Assembly: GCA_001247695.2 (NCBI GenBank)
Contig: LGRX02034700.1
Coordinates: 1 to 64,000, forward strand
Origin: Cymbomonas tetramitiformis
Taxonomy: Eukaryota; Chlorophyta; Pyramimonadophyceae; Pyramimonadales; Pyramimonadaceae
DNA: 64,000 nt
Direction of reading: 5' to 3'
The translations under genes and the position numbers were made by a program. Every line of letters starts with the position of its first letter. Position 1 is the first letter of the stretch. A model generated the notes under the pieces. The model was not told the DNA's origin and made no database searches. It saw nothing but the letters and a program-made list of their open reading frames with translations. Shown piece by piece: positions 50,801 through 58,789 of the stretch.

Positions 50801-52008
50801 TCGCGCAGCACAGATTGAAACCCTACACAGGTGGAGAGGACACTTTCGCTCTGCGACAGCAGACAGTGACACCTGAAGCAGTGATGGTGGACGGACAGAA
50901 GGAGGCTCATGTAGAGAAAATCTTGAGCCGACGCGTACGCGTGAGCAGGGGCAAAGAAATAGAGGAATGGAAGGTGCGATGGACCGGGTTCTCTAAAGCC
51001 CATGACCAGTGGAGAACGCGTGATAAGCTAGAGCGCGGTGCCCCATTACAACAGTTGCGGGATTTTGAAGAGAGACGCCTAGCAATGGAACAGCAGGTCA
51101 GGGATTCAGCTGCGAGGAGAAGGGAACATCGACGGCACCAACATGCCGCGTCAATAATGACAGCGGACGGTGGGACATTAGTGCAGCAATTATCAGCGCA
51201 GTTCTGGGGTATGTCTAATAGTTCTGCGAGTGCGTGTCTTCCATGGGAAGAACAACACTTTACCGATTCTGGAGAAGTGGCGTATGTGACTGAGTTATCG
51301 CCAGCTCCAGTAAAACCTATCAGAATACTGGTACTCTTCAGTGGCACTGGCTCAGTTCAAAGATCCTTCTCAGAATGCTTTCCTCAGGCACAGACAGTAT
51401 CTTTAGATTCTGATAAGTTCTGGCGATCTACGCATGTTACCAGAATTGAAGATTGGGAATATTGGAGCTATTACCCTCCTGGATATTTTGATGTAATATG
51501 GGCGAGTCCACCGTGTACCCAATATAGTCAAGCGCGAACTACTGGAGGACCACCAGATTTAATATCTGCAGATGCTTGTGTAGAACGCACCCTTGACATC
51601 ATCGAATATCTCAGACCACGCTATTGGTTTCTGGAAAATCCAAAAGGGCGATATCCCAATGCTTTGCGATTCAGACCTGTAGTGGATCAATTACCTACCC
51701 CTTTGTTTTGCTCATATTGCATGTACGGGGAGAAATATAAGAAACCTACTTGTATCTGGACTAATGCGCCGCCCAGCGTACCACTGCGAGAATGTACCTC
51801 GCAGACTCCGTGTCCATGTAAATGGGCAACTGGAGTGCACCCCCTTACTGCTCAACTAGGGCCTCATCCAGATCAGCAGGGGATGCAGAATTCTCGCGCA
51901 GTATATCCTATACCTGCTAAGTTACTGAGAACCTTATTTCAGCGGTTATTTCCCAGGAATACAGGTGATGAAGATGCTGGGGTGACATCAGGAGAAAGCC
52001 ACCCCTAA
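44761..52008 (+). CDS. Gypsy Pol polyprotein with two methyltransferase domains
   Basis: One intact frame; the first ATG is at 44899. Domains in order: a poorly conserved 450-residue leader; aspartic protease with VDSGAS near 46228; RT (47070-47600) with FIDDV at 47512-47526; and RNase H (47960-48350, TDASGVALG). Then comes a segment at 48990-49430 with DVDAC near 49036 and WCEPSF near 49132. It resembles a Dam-type adenine methyltransferase whose NPPF motif has become EPSF. Integrase follows, with the H2C2 finger (49725-49870) and DDE core (49900-50300), then a chromodomain (50890-51060), and finally a C5-cytosine methyltransferase (51325-51960) with FSGTGS, ASPPCT and ENP motifs. Pol copies RNA to DNA and inserts it, and the chromodomain may target heterochromatin. 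The last domain is the closest relative of the PLV methyltransferase in this window. Activity of the altered adenine domain is doubtful. Confidence 0.9.
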   Translation: MVRSCTTPRRSLSPRRKGDESPFSVATSSPLTFSSRLRVSPEEGDPMPRHFAVLGTWMYNNVYAPLLTEQSQRLPAWQWRSKGRATSMEALMQRIRKQLRQKVSAADIQKDLDKDLINGRRRRNIPIRFLNRRSNLDMMRTMADLPLAHHAAGGVVPVCTRKSMITSHVDNLLQRGVVDIGELHRSRSLTALDLAMPLATLLRYAWEELSMEEQLHAMSQETSTPRGSRQWELEGWKRVRKRYEPLSVRDDSGTLLVLESLQSPVARPSAAISDTGRIPGSGGDIPGIPDTWCSLYRVHRFREMQQEADPAAVYQEMFAENMPEVPSNSGDTPSEGDDSGGPVGVTTPPLSIPEISESPTHASADEQMSTPDNDLNFTQQMMAAGDQDSKPVADHNDAATTTHVSPSTTMDAQLSVLDSHPLDDDDLGGSHPLDDNEEDDDDPLKCERVCSDGSVRWGPTEYLASAQDPDGPLLLVFFAYLKGHRVKVLVDSGASDIFVSEDCARRCKLTTRSGPAMRVTLADGSVKTTGHVAYSKFTARTTTGTYTEQSMAMRVLPLGIAVDMVLGGKWLRSLSPITLDYDGNGAVSFSNKRKGGGAERVTISGCNPGISAAPGGRKGKRRGDVDCAGLIDEVFLTSVQLKKHLVAAETRRLAGDASSMPAWLMMAARTTTGESAFKVEAEDLAVEKEDISKIPTGANDEPKNPVSQQDSQDADATAAWKKKFKDLFDEFEQELRDSLPSGLENLRHADEDQAKINLKPDREGGPPCRRPYKMSVEELRQLRERIEQLVEKGYIRPSSSPYAAPCLMVPKPGQPHILRLVCDFRQLNSQTIRDRYPLPDIQMMFDEMQGATHFSTFDAVDGFWQVPMAPEDVEKTAFTTQMGAYEWLVMPQGLQNSPSQYQRRMQRALGHLPFVRIFIDDVCVYTSGTVEEHYSAVRTFLLTCREKGVYLKKSKAQMLKSSIKFLGHTLSKEGCQPQHDKVAAVRDWPALENVTHVRQFLGLAGYYRRFIHCFSEIAQPLTKLTKTDVPWTWGPEQQWAFEELKAALVKAPILALPNMKAAADGSAPFLVQTDASGVALGGVLMQDCGNGLKVIAYESRQFSAAEQNYHTGERELGALHHCCTVTWRHYLIFTEFKLQGDHRPLEWLMEPGRELSRRQARWYMDLVEVGVPRMEYVKGALLLVPDALSRRPDYVVKSPRDGLKEAGVLDDKSDLPKTSLAAMDTSHIFEEGPSKSYPAWHVEQQAYLHAVDTLQIAEKAMEATLAFKSRGKYLKSKTLDKRITSKVKGVSDKVAEVSIRTEDTQTTQQKSGELERTLRRSPRSQVLRVKEDVETSLRDAASERGDVNTKVTKQGEPQNRRSVPSALKGDVKEDQSSEVQEQSAEAPLPSQRQPKKSVRFQAPGWRGMRVRQDVFDRIQAKYGNFDVDACCDEHGNNRRVKRFWHNCLQEKWRGMHVWCEPSFSDKHLTVEALLRKYVQEWRCDPENTSAVFLLPDIQSRMPQWRSLFRRAGMRIEEVIPTHDAQGEPVQLMEGSNGKLVDLQQPMLVVYAPPSKQRVQRVRQPRGRVPIIHAGKAAKLRDSQEEASDAAFLEALKSEYTRDGPLNELRTKVKCAPHSRTKEFCLVGEVLWRTASGRFQLVLGEDSPLREIIMREAHESATAGHTGRDKTLERVLRRFWWRNAHQDVGEWVASCSVCQAVKPRSSFPDGLLNPHSIPTRVWQDVGVDFVTGLPLTEQGNDAFVAFTCKLSKMVHVVPMNFGDSSAATVARIYFDTVWRQHGAPMKIVSDRDPRFQDTFWKELMRLMGVKVAMTTPYNPRSDGQAEHTNRVVEDMLRSFVEDNPESWDLYATNVEFAINDSRNDVTGFTPFELCCGVSPMSQLDIFLEVAQLHSGQRKGGVGTAHEWASRFSSQLRDARSKLELAQRRQRDAFDQRHTQREYAVGDLVWIEAKHLTEKLMDRALCRKLSKRWHGPVAVTERFYSDLQAEMPEADRGAPVAYRLKLPPHWRVHDVFAQHRLKPYTGGEDTFALRQQTVTPEAVMVDGQKEAHVEKILSRRVRVSRGKEIEEWKVRWTGFSKAHDQWRTRDKLERGAPLQQLRDFEERRLAMEQQVRDSAARRREHRRHQHAASIMTADGGTLVQQLSAQFWGMSNSSASACLPWEEQHFTDSGEVAYVTELSPAPVKPIRILVLFSGTGSVQRSFSECFPQAQTVSLDSDKFWRSTHVTRIEDWEYWSYYPPGYFDVIWASPPCTQYSQARTTGGPPDLISADACVERTLDIIEYLRPRYWFLENPKGRYPNALRFRPVVDQLPTPLFCSYCMYGEKYKKPTCIWTNAPPSVPLRECTSQTPCPCKWATGVHPLTAQLGPHPDQQGMQNSRAVYPIPAKLLRTLFQRLFPRNTGDEDAGVTSGESHP

Positions 52009-52019
52009 GGGGGGGAGAG
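52007..52019 (+). promoter_or_regulatory. Polypurine tract of the Gypsy element
   Basis: AAGGGGGGGAGAG just upstream of the 3' LTR, the primer for plus-strand DNA synthesis. It overlaps the Pol stop codon. Confidence 0.85.
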
Positions 52020-52020
52020 T

Positions 52021-52483
52021 TGTGCCAGGGGGCACGATAGACTGCCAATTACCCCCACGGAAGGGGGATCCGATTCAGATTACCGGCATATTGGGAGAAA
52101 TATTGATAGGGAATCTGAGATCGTGGATGAAGAATGCAAAATCAGTAAATGTTATCTCTCTGGCAGAATCGTGAACGATAGAAATATTATTAGGAACGAT
52201 TATGACAGAATCAACGGTGTTGGTACAATACCGTGACAGACGACAATAGAGATGACATTTATGGCGGCGCAGGTTGGGGAAAAACAGGGATTCCTGTGAC
52301 GAGAGAAACTAGCCGAACAGCCTGTGCTATATAGTGATGAAACACGATTCCCTTGGGAGCTTTGTTACAGAATAAAAATGTTTTCGTAACACGGGCCGTA
52401 TTGCATAATCACCAGTTGTGATATATATCGATTCGTATCCGATTACTCTGAAACTTCGTATATGCATTTGTATGCCCGTGACA
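52021..52483 (+). repeat. 3' LTR of the Gypsy element
   Basis: 463 bp. The only difference I see from the 5' LTR is ACCAGTTG for ACCGGTTG near 52412. Followed by TTTTT, the target duplication. Confidence 0.9.
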
Positions 52484-52566
52484 TTTTTGAGATGTGCCGG
52501 GAAGTCTAGGGCAACCTAGCTTGGGATGATACCCAACCACATCGGACTTACTTTGTTTTCGTATTT

Positions 52567-53537
52567 TAATCTACTCACCTTGGATATGCATACAAACTTT
52601 GAGGAGCTTCGAGGTGTGATTAGTTTTAGACTGATTTATCTTTTTGGGTTTGTGGCGCCATCGCGACCTCTTGGGATGTGGAAGTCAAGGTTGAGCATGC
52701 CAACCTTGCTTGGGTTCGAACCCAACCACATCGAAGTTTGAGTCCTTGTGCTTCAGGGAACTAAAATATTTATATCTTAGCAATATTTGTGGAAAGTCTC
52801 GTGCGCTAGAACGCACGGGAAGCCCTTGTCTGTTTGGCATGTATTGGGTTTGGGTACATTCGAGCCCAAACCCAATAAATCTGCCAAAGAAATAAACTAT
52901 TCGTTTCGGGCACAGTGTATGCCAGTCCTTGAGCTTCAGGGAACTTAAATGTATATATCTCGACAATAATTGTGGAAAGTCTCGTGCGCTAGAACGCACG
53001 GGAAGCCCTTGGCTGTTTGGAATATATTGGGTTTGGGTACATTCGAGCCCAAACCCAATAAATCTGCCAAGGAAATAAACTGTTTGTTTCGCAAACAATG
53101 TATCTCAGTCCTTGTGCTTTAGGGAACTTGAAGATATATATCGCTTGGCAAAATGTCAGCGTAGTTTCGTTTGCTAGGAAGCACGGAAAAACCTTGACTG
53201 TTTGGCATTTGTTGGTTTGGGTACATGAAAACCCAAACCCGAAAGGCTCTTTATCATGAAGTGACCTTCTCGTGCATACTTGACGACAATCCTTGCGCGC
53301 AAGATGGTGAACTAATATTACTCTCAGCAAATGTAGTGCAAAGTTTCGTGCGCTAACACAGAGGACTTCGATGTGGTTGGGTTCGAACCCAAGCAAGGTT
53401 GGCAAGCTCAACCTTGACTTCCACACCCCAAGAGGTCGCGATGACGCCATAAACCCAAAAAGATAAATCAGTCTCTAACTTATCACACCTCGATGCTCCT
53501 CAGACTTTGTATGCATATTCAAAGTGAGTTGAATAAA
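52567..53537. mobile_element. Fold-back element with long inverted ends
   Basis: The left arm at 52567-52736 and the right arm at 53366-53537 are inverted copies of about 170 bp (shared GATATGCATAC-type start, GACTGATTTATCTTTTTGGG, and TTGGGTTCGAACCCAA). Between them are 3.4 tandem copies of a 183-bp unit starting at 52741, 52924, 53107 and about 53286. No coding potential. Long inverted arms around tandem repeats are typical of Foldback-like DNA transposons. Confidence 0.75.
52741..53362 (+). repeat. 183-bp tandem repeats inside the fold-back element
   Basis: Each unit starts AGTCCTTG(T/A)GCTTCAGGGAAC and contains AAGTCTCGTGCGCTAGAACG and TTGGGTTTGGGTACATTCGA. Copies 1 and 2 are close, copy 3 is diverged and copy 4 is partial. 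Confidence 0.75.
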
Positions 53538-54403
53538 CCTCGTGAAGGGGGTGACTTTGTGTCACTGACAGTCACCTCCCTTTCTGTGTCGCCCCTCACT
53601 GCGAGTGTCACTTGCAGTCTGTCACTTGCTTTCCGACCGACAATCCGACACACACAAAACCCTGAGTAATTGTGTTATCAAATTGTCTTAGCCGTTTTGC
53701 CCGTTCCTTGACTGTTTCCTGAAGCTGTGAATATAATATATATCTTAACTATATATGTATCACACTCTTCGTGAGGTTATCGGCCTGTTCCACGTATTTT
53801 CAGGGGCGGTGCTTCGCTATTTCCCGTATCTATCGCATCTCCGCATCTTCGTATCTTCGGCCGCGTCGTATCTTCAACGTATCAACGTATCTACTCCGAC
53901 GTCTACTTCAGCGATTTTTCTTCACGCATCTATTAGCGGCTTCGTATCTCTCGCATATCTCGACTCGTCTTCATCTACGTTTTCCCTTTGATTTATCTTT
54001 CGTATCTACTTATCGATTTGTCAACACAACATTCAACGAACTTTACTTTACACTCTGGTCAGCAGCGCTTCTTCTGCAGCAAAACTGGCTTACCTTACGT
54101 TATTTTTTACCTCACCTCCGTTTTCCTCGTCGCATTCTACCCCAATTTGACTCCTACATCGCTCGATTTGGCTACTTTTTCGAAAAGTTACCTTCGCGCC
54201 TTGAAACCCTACCTTAAGGGCCTCAGATTTTGCAGCTCTGCTGGTCATGGCTTCATCGCGTCAACGTGTACGCATGTCCGCCGTGAAATCCGTACTCAAC
54301 TTACTTCGACAACGACATTTTACCTCTGCGGCAACACTCTGGTGGTGTCTGGTGGTGCTTGCGCACCAGACATCAACCTCGACGCCAACGTTTCCATCGT
54401 CGA

Positions 54404-55075
54404 TGTCTATTACCCGGTGGTTGGGAGGGCCCAACTTAAGAGCCATTTAAGTTGGGTGCACCCAACTTACCCTTTGGTGGGATTATTGGGAGTTGTCGTT
54501 ACCGGATTTTGGTTTTTATTAGCTCAAAATGACGGGGAAGATGTCCTCTTTTACACACGCATCTACACTATTGAGTGAATCAAGCTTATTCGTGAGCAAT
54601 TTTGGGAAGTATGCGAGGGGTAGGAAAAGTTGTAAAATTTCCAAGTGATTTTGGGGTTTTACCTACCCATGCTACTTCAACCGAGGTTTTGAGGGTCAAG
54701 ATGACCTCGGATGAAACTTTTGACAAGACACTGCAGAAAGAGCAACTCGAGAACTTGACGACATAGGTCTCCGAATTTCCAAAGGACCTTCGAGTGTCAC
54801 GGGGAGTCCCTTATATTGCCCAAGTTCTTAGGTATTGTGCACCCAGCCTAAGAGAAATCTGGATTATTTCAGCACATACCCTATTGAAACGGCCTCATCA
54901 TATCCCGCAATCTTGGATTACAGAGGTATAATGCATACCCATTGTTCAACGGGAACATAGTAGCCCATGGCCTAGCATTGTTTTGGCACTATAAGTCGGA
55001 TATTCGAGGGGTTATTGACGTTTGAAATATGGTTCTTAGGTTGGGTGCACCCAACTTAGTGTCGGGTAATAGACA
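54404..55075. mobile_element. 672-bp TIR element with TCGA target duplication
   Basis: Ends are TGTCTATTACCCG and CGGGTAATAGACA (perfect 13-bp inverted repeats), flanked by direct TCGA at 54400-54403 and 55076-55079. A subterminal palindrome TTGGGTGCACCCAA lies near each end (about 54459 and 55041). No frame that looks coding. A MITE-type element of a superfamily I cannot name. Confidence 0.7.
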
Positions 55076-55465
55076 TCGACAGCAAGCGCTCTGACTCCAA
55101 CGATTTCATCTCTCCGCTTCCCTCGCCCTTCGCCTTACACGCCCCCTAGTCGCCACCTGGTGGTTTCTGGTGGTGCTATCGCACTCACTTCGCCCCTCGC
55201 CATCGTCCCTTTTGGGTTTCTTCCCATGTACTCAATCACGTCCCCTCTGCGCATTTTTCACTTTCCACCTCCCTACCCCCTCTCCATCGACGCATTCGCT
55301 ATGGTGGTGCCTGGCCGCTTTTGGCTCTGGCACCGTACAGGAATTGGTTGGCCATCACCTTGGTGGCACTCGACACCCTCCACCATCGAGGGCACCACCG
55401 CCGCCGAAATTCATCCCCACCAAGAATTAGAACAGACATCGGCAGTTTTGTGTTGTGACCTAGCA

Positions 55466-55558
55466 AGCTCAACCCCCCTCCTATGCGTATGCGCACCCTC
55501 CAGCTCAACCCCCCTCCTATGCGTGTGCGCACCCTCCAGCTCAACCCACCCCCAGTGC
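55466..55558 (+). repeat. 36-bp tandem repeat, about 2.5 units
   Basis: Units of AGCTCAACCCCCCTCCTATG followed by CGTRTGCGCACCCTCC, two full and one partial. Confidence 0.8.
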
Positions 55559-55712
55559 GCATGACGCCAGCCGCCCCATTCTGAAATCGCCTGAAATTAG
55601 GGGGTGGGACTATACGATCCCCCTCTGATTCCGGTTTTTATTGCCAGCATAATACAGATGCCACTCGCCACGTGAATAATTCCAAGCGATCCGCAACCCA
55701 AACAATATCTTA

Positions 55713-57155
55713 GGGCTGTTCCATTTATTGTCCTATGGGGGGGGGTGGAAGGCACGTTGCTTGAACCCCCTCCCCCCCTGAGGACAACCATGCATACCGA
55801 CCCCCCCTACCCTGAGGACACGATCACCGGAGCCCCTCCTCCCCCCTCCGGACACGCAAATTATGCAGACTTCATTTCACTTTTATTATCGAAGTCGGAA
55901 CTAACCGCAACCATGGGACATTCAAGGTTAATATATTTGTTGTGCGTAATAATCTTGATGGCGCTACATCCACATACGTCGATATGCATCTTTCCGCATG
56001 ACGACGACGCGGGAGGGATGTGATACTTACACATGGTACATACGTGTAATGCTCTACTCCGGCATGCTGAAACACTTATTCGTGTAGACTTTACATACAC
56101 AGCAATTTTGGTTGAAATTGCTATAAAGTAATAGGATTGGCATAATGCTTGATGCACATTTACGCTTACATATGCAAACAACAACTAAAAGCATTGGAGA
56201 CATCATTTACAGACTCGCACCTATACGGCATGGAGGTTGTGTGTGTCTCGGGCGCTCGCCCACCAACCAGTGCTTCATATGTATATACCACGTATATATA
56301 TATATATTCAATGCTTCATTACTTCATATCCAAATCAATGATAAGATATCTCAAACACGGGTGGATCTCTATTGCGGTCGCGAAAAATGCTGACTGCGCT
56401 GTTTGATAAAAGCACAGTGCAATTGGGTTACCATTCAAGAAAACAAGAACGGGCTCACTATGGGGAACAAGTAATTTGATGAGGCACTCACGTGAAGCCT
56501 TGGTAAGAAGCTGCTTGGCGAATTCCGCTTGCCCAACGTTGAGAAAAACGCCCGCCGCGTCGCCATGGTGGAAAATATAGCTCTAAGTTCTTCCTTGTTT
56601 AATAGGACGTCGACGAATTAAAAAGAAAATGCCCGGTAAATACATTGGGGGTTTGGACCTCAAGCCTAAAGCCCACCCCCCACCCCGCCTTTTTTCCCGC
56701 GAAAAGGCCGAAAGCCCCCCTTTCTCTTCGAACATAACGGCCCAAAGCTCCCCCCACTCTAAGCCAAAACGATTGAAAAAGCCCTTAAGCCCCCCCCCCG
56801 CGGACGGGCTTGCATTTTCTTCACGAATCATTATATAAATCCGCGCCAGCGCCCCGCGCCAGCGCCCCGCGCCAGCGCCCCGCGCCAGCGCCCCGCGCCG
56901 TGAGCTTGCGTGTGAGCTTCGATCATCAATGTGGTTACATGTTACCGGATTCTTTCGACCCTCCGGACAGGTTGAGGTTCTACTTGTAACGTCAAACATG
57001 TCCGCAGGGTGCCTCCGTAACACCCTCTCCCCCCCCGCGGACAGCAGTAGATGTCCCCCCCACCCCCGGTGACGTAAGAAGATAACGACCCTCCCCCCCG
57101 CGCACAAATTTCCAATGCCTTCCACCCCCCCATAGGACAATAAATGGAACAGCCC
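55713..57155. mobile_element. PIF/Harbinger-like element, TTA target duplication
   Basis: Inverted ends of about 40 bp start GGGCTGTTCCATTTATTG on the left and end with its complement on the right. They are flanked by TTA at 55710-55712 and 57156-57158. A 3-bp TTA/TAA duplication and GGG..TGTT ends are typical of PIF/Harbinger elements. The 1443-bp interior has C-rich runs and no transposase, so it is non-autonomous. Confidence 0.7.
56842..56900 (+). repeat. 13-bp GC-rich tandem repeat
   Basis: About four and a half units of GCGCCAGCGCCCC inside the Harbinger-like element. Confidence 0.85.
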
Positions 57156-57158
57156 TTA

Positions 57159-57541
57159 GGAGCGGTGCACAAGTGGATGCTATTATCGTATCTGGGTTGT
57201 AATCGAAGATAATATTCCCTATATATTCTCCCACCGGTCCGTATCAGATATGTCATGTTCTCTTAGGTAATTCCGACTTTAAACCAAAAAAAAAGATTTA
57301 AATGAGACCGTCAAAGTTATTCGATCTTTCATCTTAGCGTCCCAAACGTTCGACACGCCGTTACTTTCCCGTTTATACGAACTCACGATCGCTTTCTGTC
57401 GCATGTTCCAAAATAATTCACAGCTGCAGGCCTGCAGCAGACGAAATGGGTAGCTGGCCTATACGTTCTTTCGTTCGTCGTAGAATCCTATAAAAATCTC
57501 ACAGCATTTATTGATAATAGCCTGCACTTTAGGAAATAACT
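57159..57541. other. Non-coding gap before the BAH-domain gene
   Basis: 383 bp with no open frame of note. It may contain the promoter of the following gene. I see no distinct motif. Confidence 0.5.
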
Positions 57542-58253
57542 ATGACACGTCGCCCTAGACGCCGGGTAGAAGTGTGTGAAGCTGAGGCGAAGGATGCCCG
57601 ACGACCGCCTATTGATGCGTGGTCAGTGAACTCCATAGATCTGCGCGAACCACACTTTGCTGGACAAGGCCAACGCCGACGTGTAGCTGGCTACATCATT
57701 CGTGAGGTCAGCCTTGGCGACTTCATTATGATCGAGCCCGGTTTTGGTGCGGCCCCCTTCTGGGTTTGTCGAGTTGAAGGAATCCGCTTGAGAGCGGGTC
57801 ACGTGATTCAGCTCCTCGTTCGTTTTTTGGAGTCTCCGCAAACCCTCGGAGAGAGATTCAAAATCTCCGAGGCAGCTGGTAAAGAACTTTTGAGTCGACT
57901 ATTATATAACACGTGCGCCCGTTTTGAGGAAATGGGGTGGTAAGGAGTTCAACGTCAACAAGCAGTGGAACGGCGAATGCCTGCCGAACGAACTTTACCT
58001 GACCGACGAGGTGGTGGAGATTACTGAGAAGCACTTCATGGGCAAAGCCGCAGTCCTTATTAGCCAAGCCAGCTTTTTCTCAATGTACCCATGGGAGGGT
58101 TGGGTTCCTACCAACACATGGTTCTGCCGTCGAAAAATATTTTTCGGAGATTTTCAAGGCAGACCTGTGATTAAAAATACTAACCCAAGGTGGACGACAC
58201 CACCCATAGCGCCCCCAACGAACGCTTTAGAGGTTGAAAAGGTGCGTGATTAA
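57542..58253 (+). pseudogene. BAH-domain protein gene, frame broken
   Basis: The ATG at 57542 opens 133 codons to TAA near 57941. The domain continues in the +1 frame from about 57927 to 58253. The first part has VAGYIIREVSLGDFIMIEP and FWVCRVEGIRL (early BAH strands). The second has NELYLTDEVVEI, GKAAVLI and NTWFCRRKIFF (late BAH strands, including the Pro/Trp..FFCR-type end). Together they make one bromo-adjacent homology domain of about 230 residues, a chromatin-binding module. Either an indel near 57930 broke it or there is an unusual small intron; the sequence GTGGTAAGG lies there but no fitting acceptor. It is the only possible host-type gene in the window. Confidence 0.55.
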
Positions 58254-58785
58254 CTCTGCGCGTTCGATCCACGTGCGCTCCCACTTTTTGGACTGAATGT
58301 ATTTACTCCGTGAGAGCAAGATCTCTTCCCTACTCACCTGCCCATGTTCTCGCGCGGCGGCGGTGCCGTGAGCTCGAAGCTTATTCCTTGCGGGCGGTGC
58401 GCTCCGTGCTCCGTGCACGCCCAACGTGTAAATGAGATGTCTCCCAGAAAGTCTACATCGGCGCGTCTTAACTTTGATGCTGCTAATTTCCCTCATGCAC
58501 TCCGGGGATGAGGCGGCATGTCCGGGAGAGCAGGCTGATGCACGTCGCCAGCTGGCATGAGGGCATATACGCGCACATGCGTACACAAAGCCCGCAGAGA
58601 AAATGCCACCAGCCGTACATCGATTGCGTGAGGCAGGCTCCACATAGTCCAGGCCGGCCTGGGCTTTCATAATTGTTGTCACCCGTCTCGCCTCATTCCA
58701 ACCGCACTCGCATCGACACTGGTGGATGTCATCCCGTGCGTAAGAGGGCCGTTCATGCCCACAAGACTACTACGTATCCGTGCGT
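58254..58785. other. Non-coding stretch before the satellite
   Basis: GC-rich, no supported gene. The frame at 58227-58682 on the minus strand has no recognisable feature. A partial direct repeat of GCGTAAGAGGGCCG (58739 and 58783) leads into the satellite. Confidence 0.5.
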
Positions 58786-58789
58786 AAGA

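Larger units (their letters stand above)
38670..52483 (+). mobile_element. Full-length Ty3/Gypsy chromovirus with cytosine methyltransferase
   Basis: 13,814 bp between 463-bp LTRs (38670-39132 and 52021-52483) with target duplication TTTTT on both sides. The LTRs differ at only one position that I can find, so insertion is recent. The primer site TGGTATCAGA is at 39137 and the polypurine tract AAGGGGGGGAGAG at 52007-52019. Order of parts: long leader, three gag-related frames, zinc knuckle, then protease, RT, RNase H, adenine-methyltransferase-like insert, integrase, chromodomain and cytosine methyltransferase. The Pol frame is intact over 2.4 kaa. Gypsy elements with methyltransferases have been reported from a charophyte alga and dinoflagellates. 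Confidence 0.9.
53545..55600 (+). mobile_element. Relic of the second nested LTR family, interrupted
   Basis: The left end (TGACTTTGTGTCACTGACAG up to about 53766) and the following GAGGTTATCGGCC correspond to the LTR and the start of the interior of the element at 34657-36660. Further matches are the TGGTGGTGTCTGGTGGTGCTT block (54340 against 35790) and the GCCAGGCCGCTTTTGGCTCTGGC-type block near 55310. No 3' LTR is recognisable, so it is truncated. It is split by a TIR element at 54404-55075. Confidence 0.6.

Noticed and set aside
53392..53407. GGGTTCGAACCCA as a tRNA T-arm
   Set aside because: It is a perfect palindrome inside the fold-back arms with no acceptor or anticodon arm around it.
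55160..55564. 134-codon plus-strand frame in the LTR relic
   Set aside because: It includes the 36-bp tandem repeats and has no domain. The homologous stretch in the intact element is not kept in the same frame.
56583..57140. 185-codon minus-strand frame inside the Harbinger-like element
   Set aside because: It runs through the 13-bp GC repeat and C-rich tracts. No DDE transposase or Myb-like feature is visible.
57941..57966. GTAAGG..CAG as an intron in the BAH gene
   Set aside because: Only 26 nt long, and its removal does not restore the second frame (a length of 3n+1 is needed).
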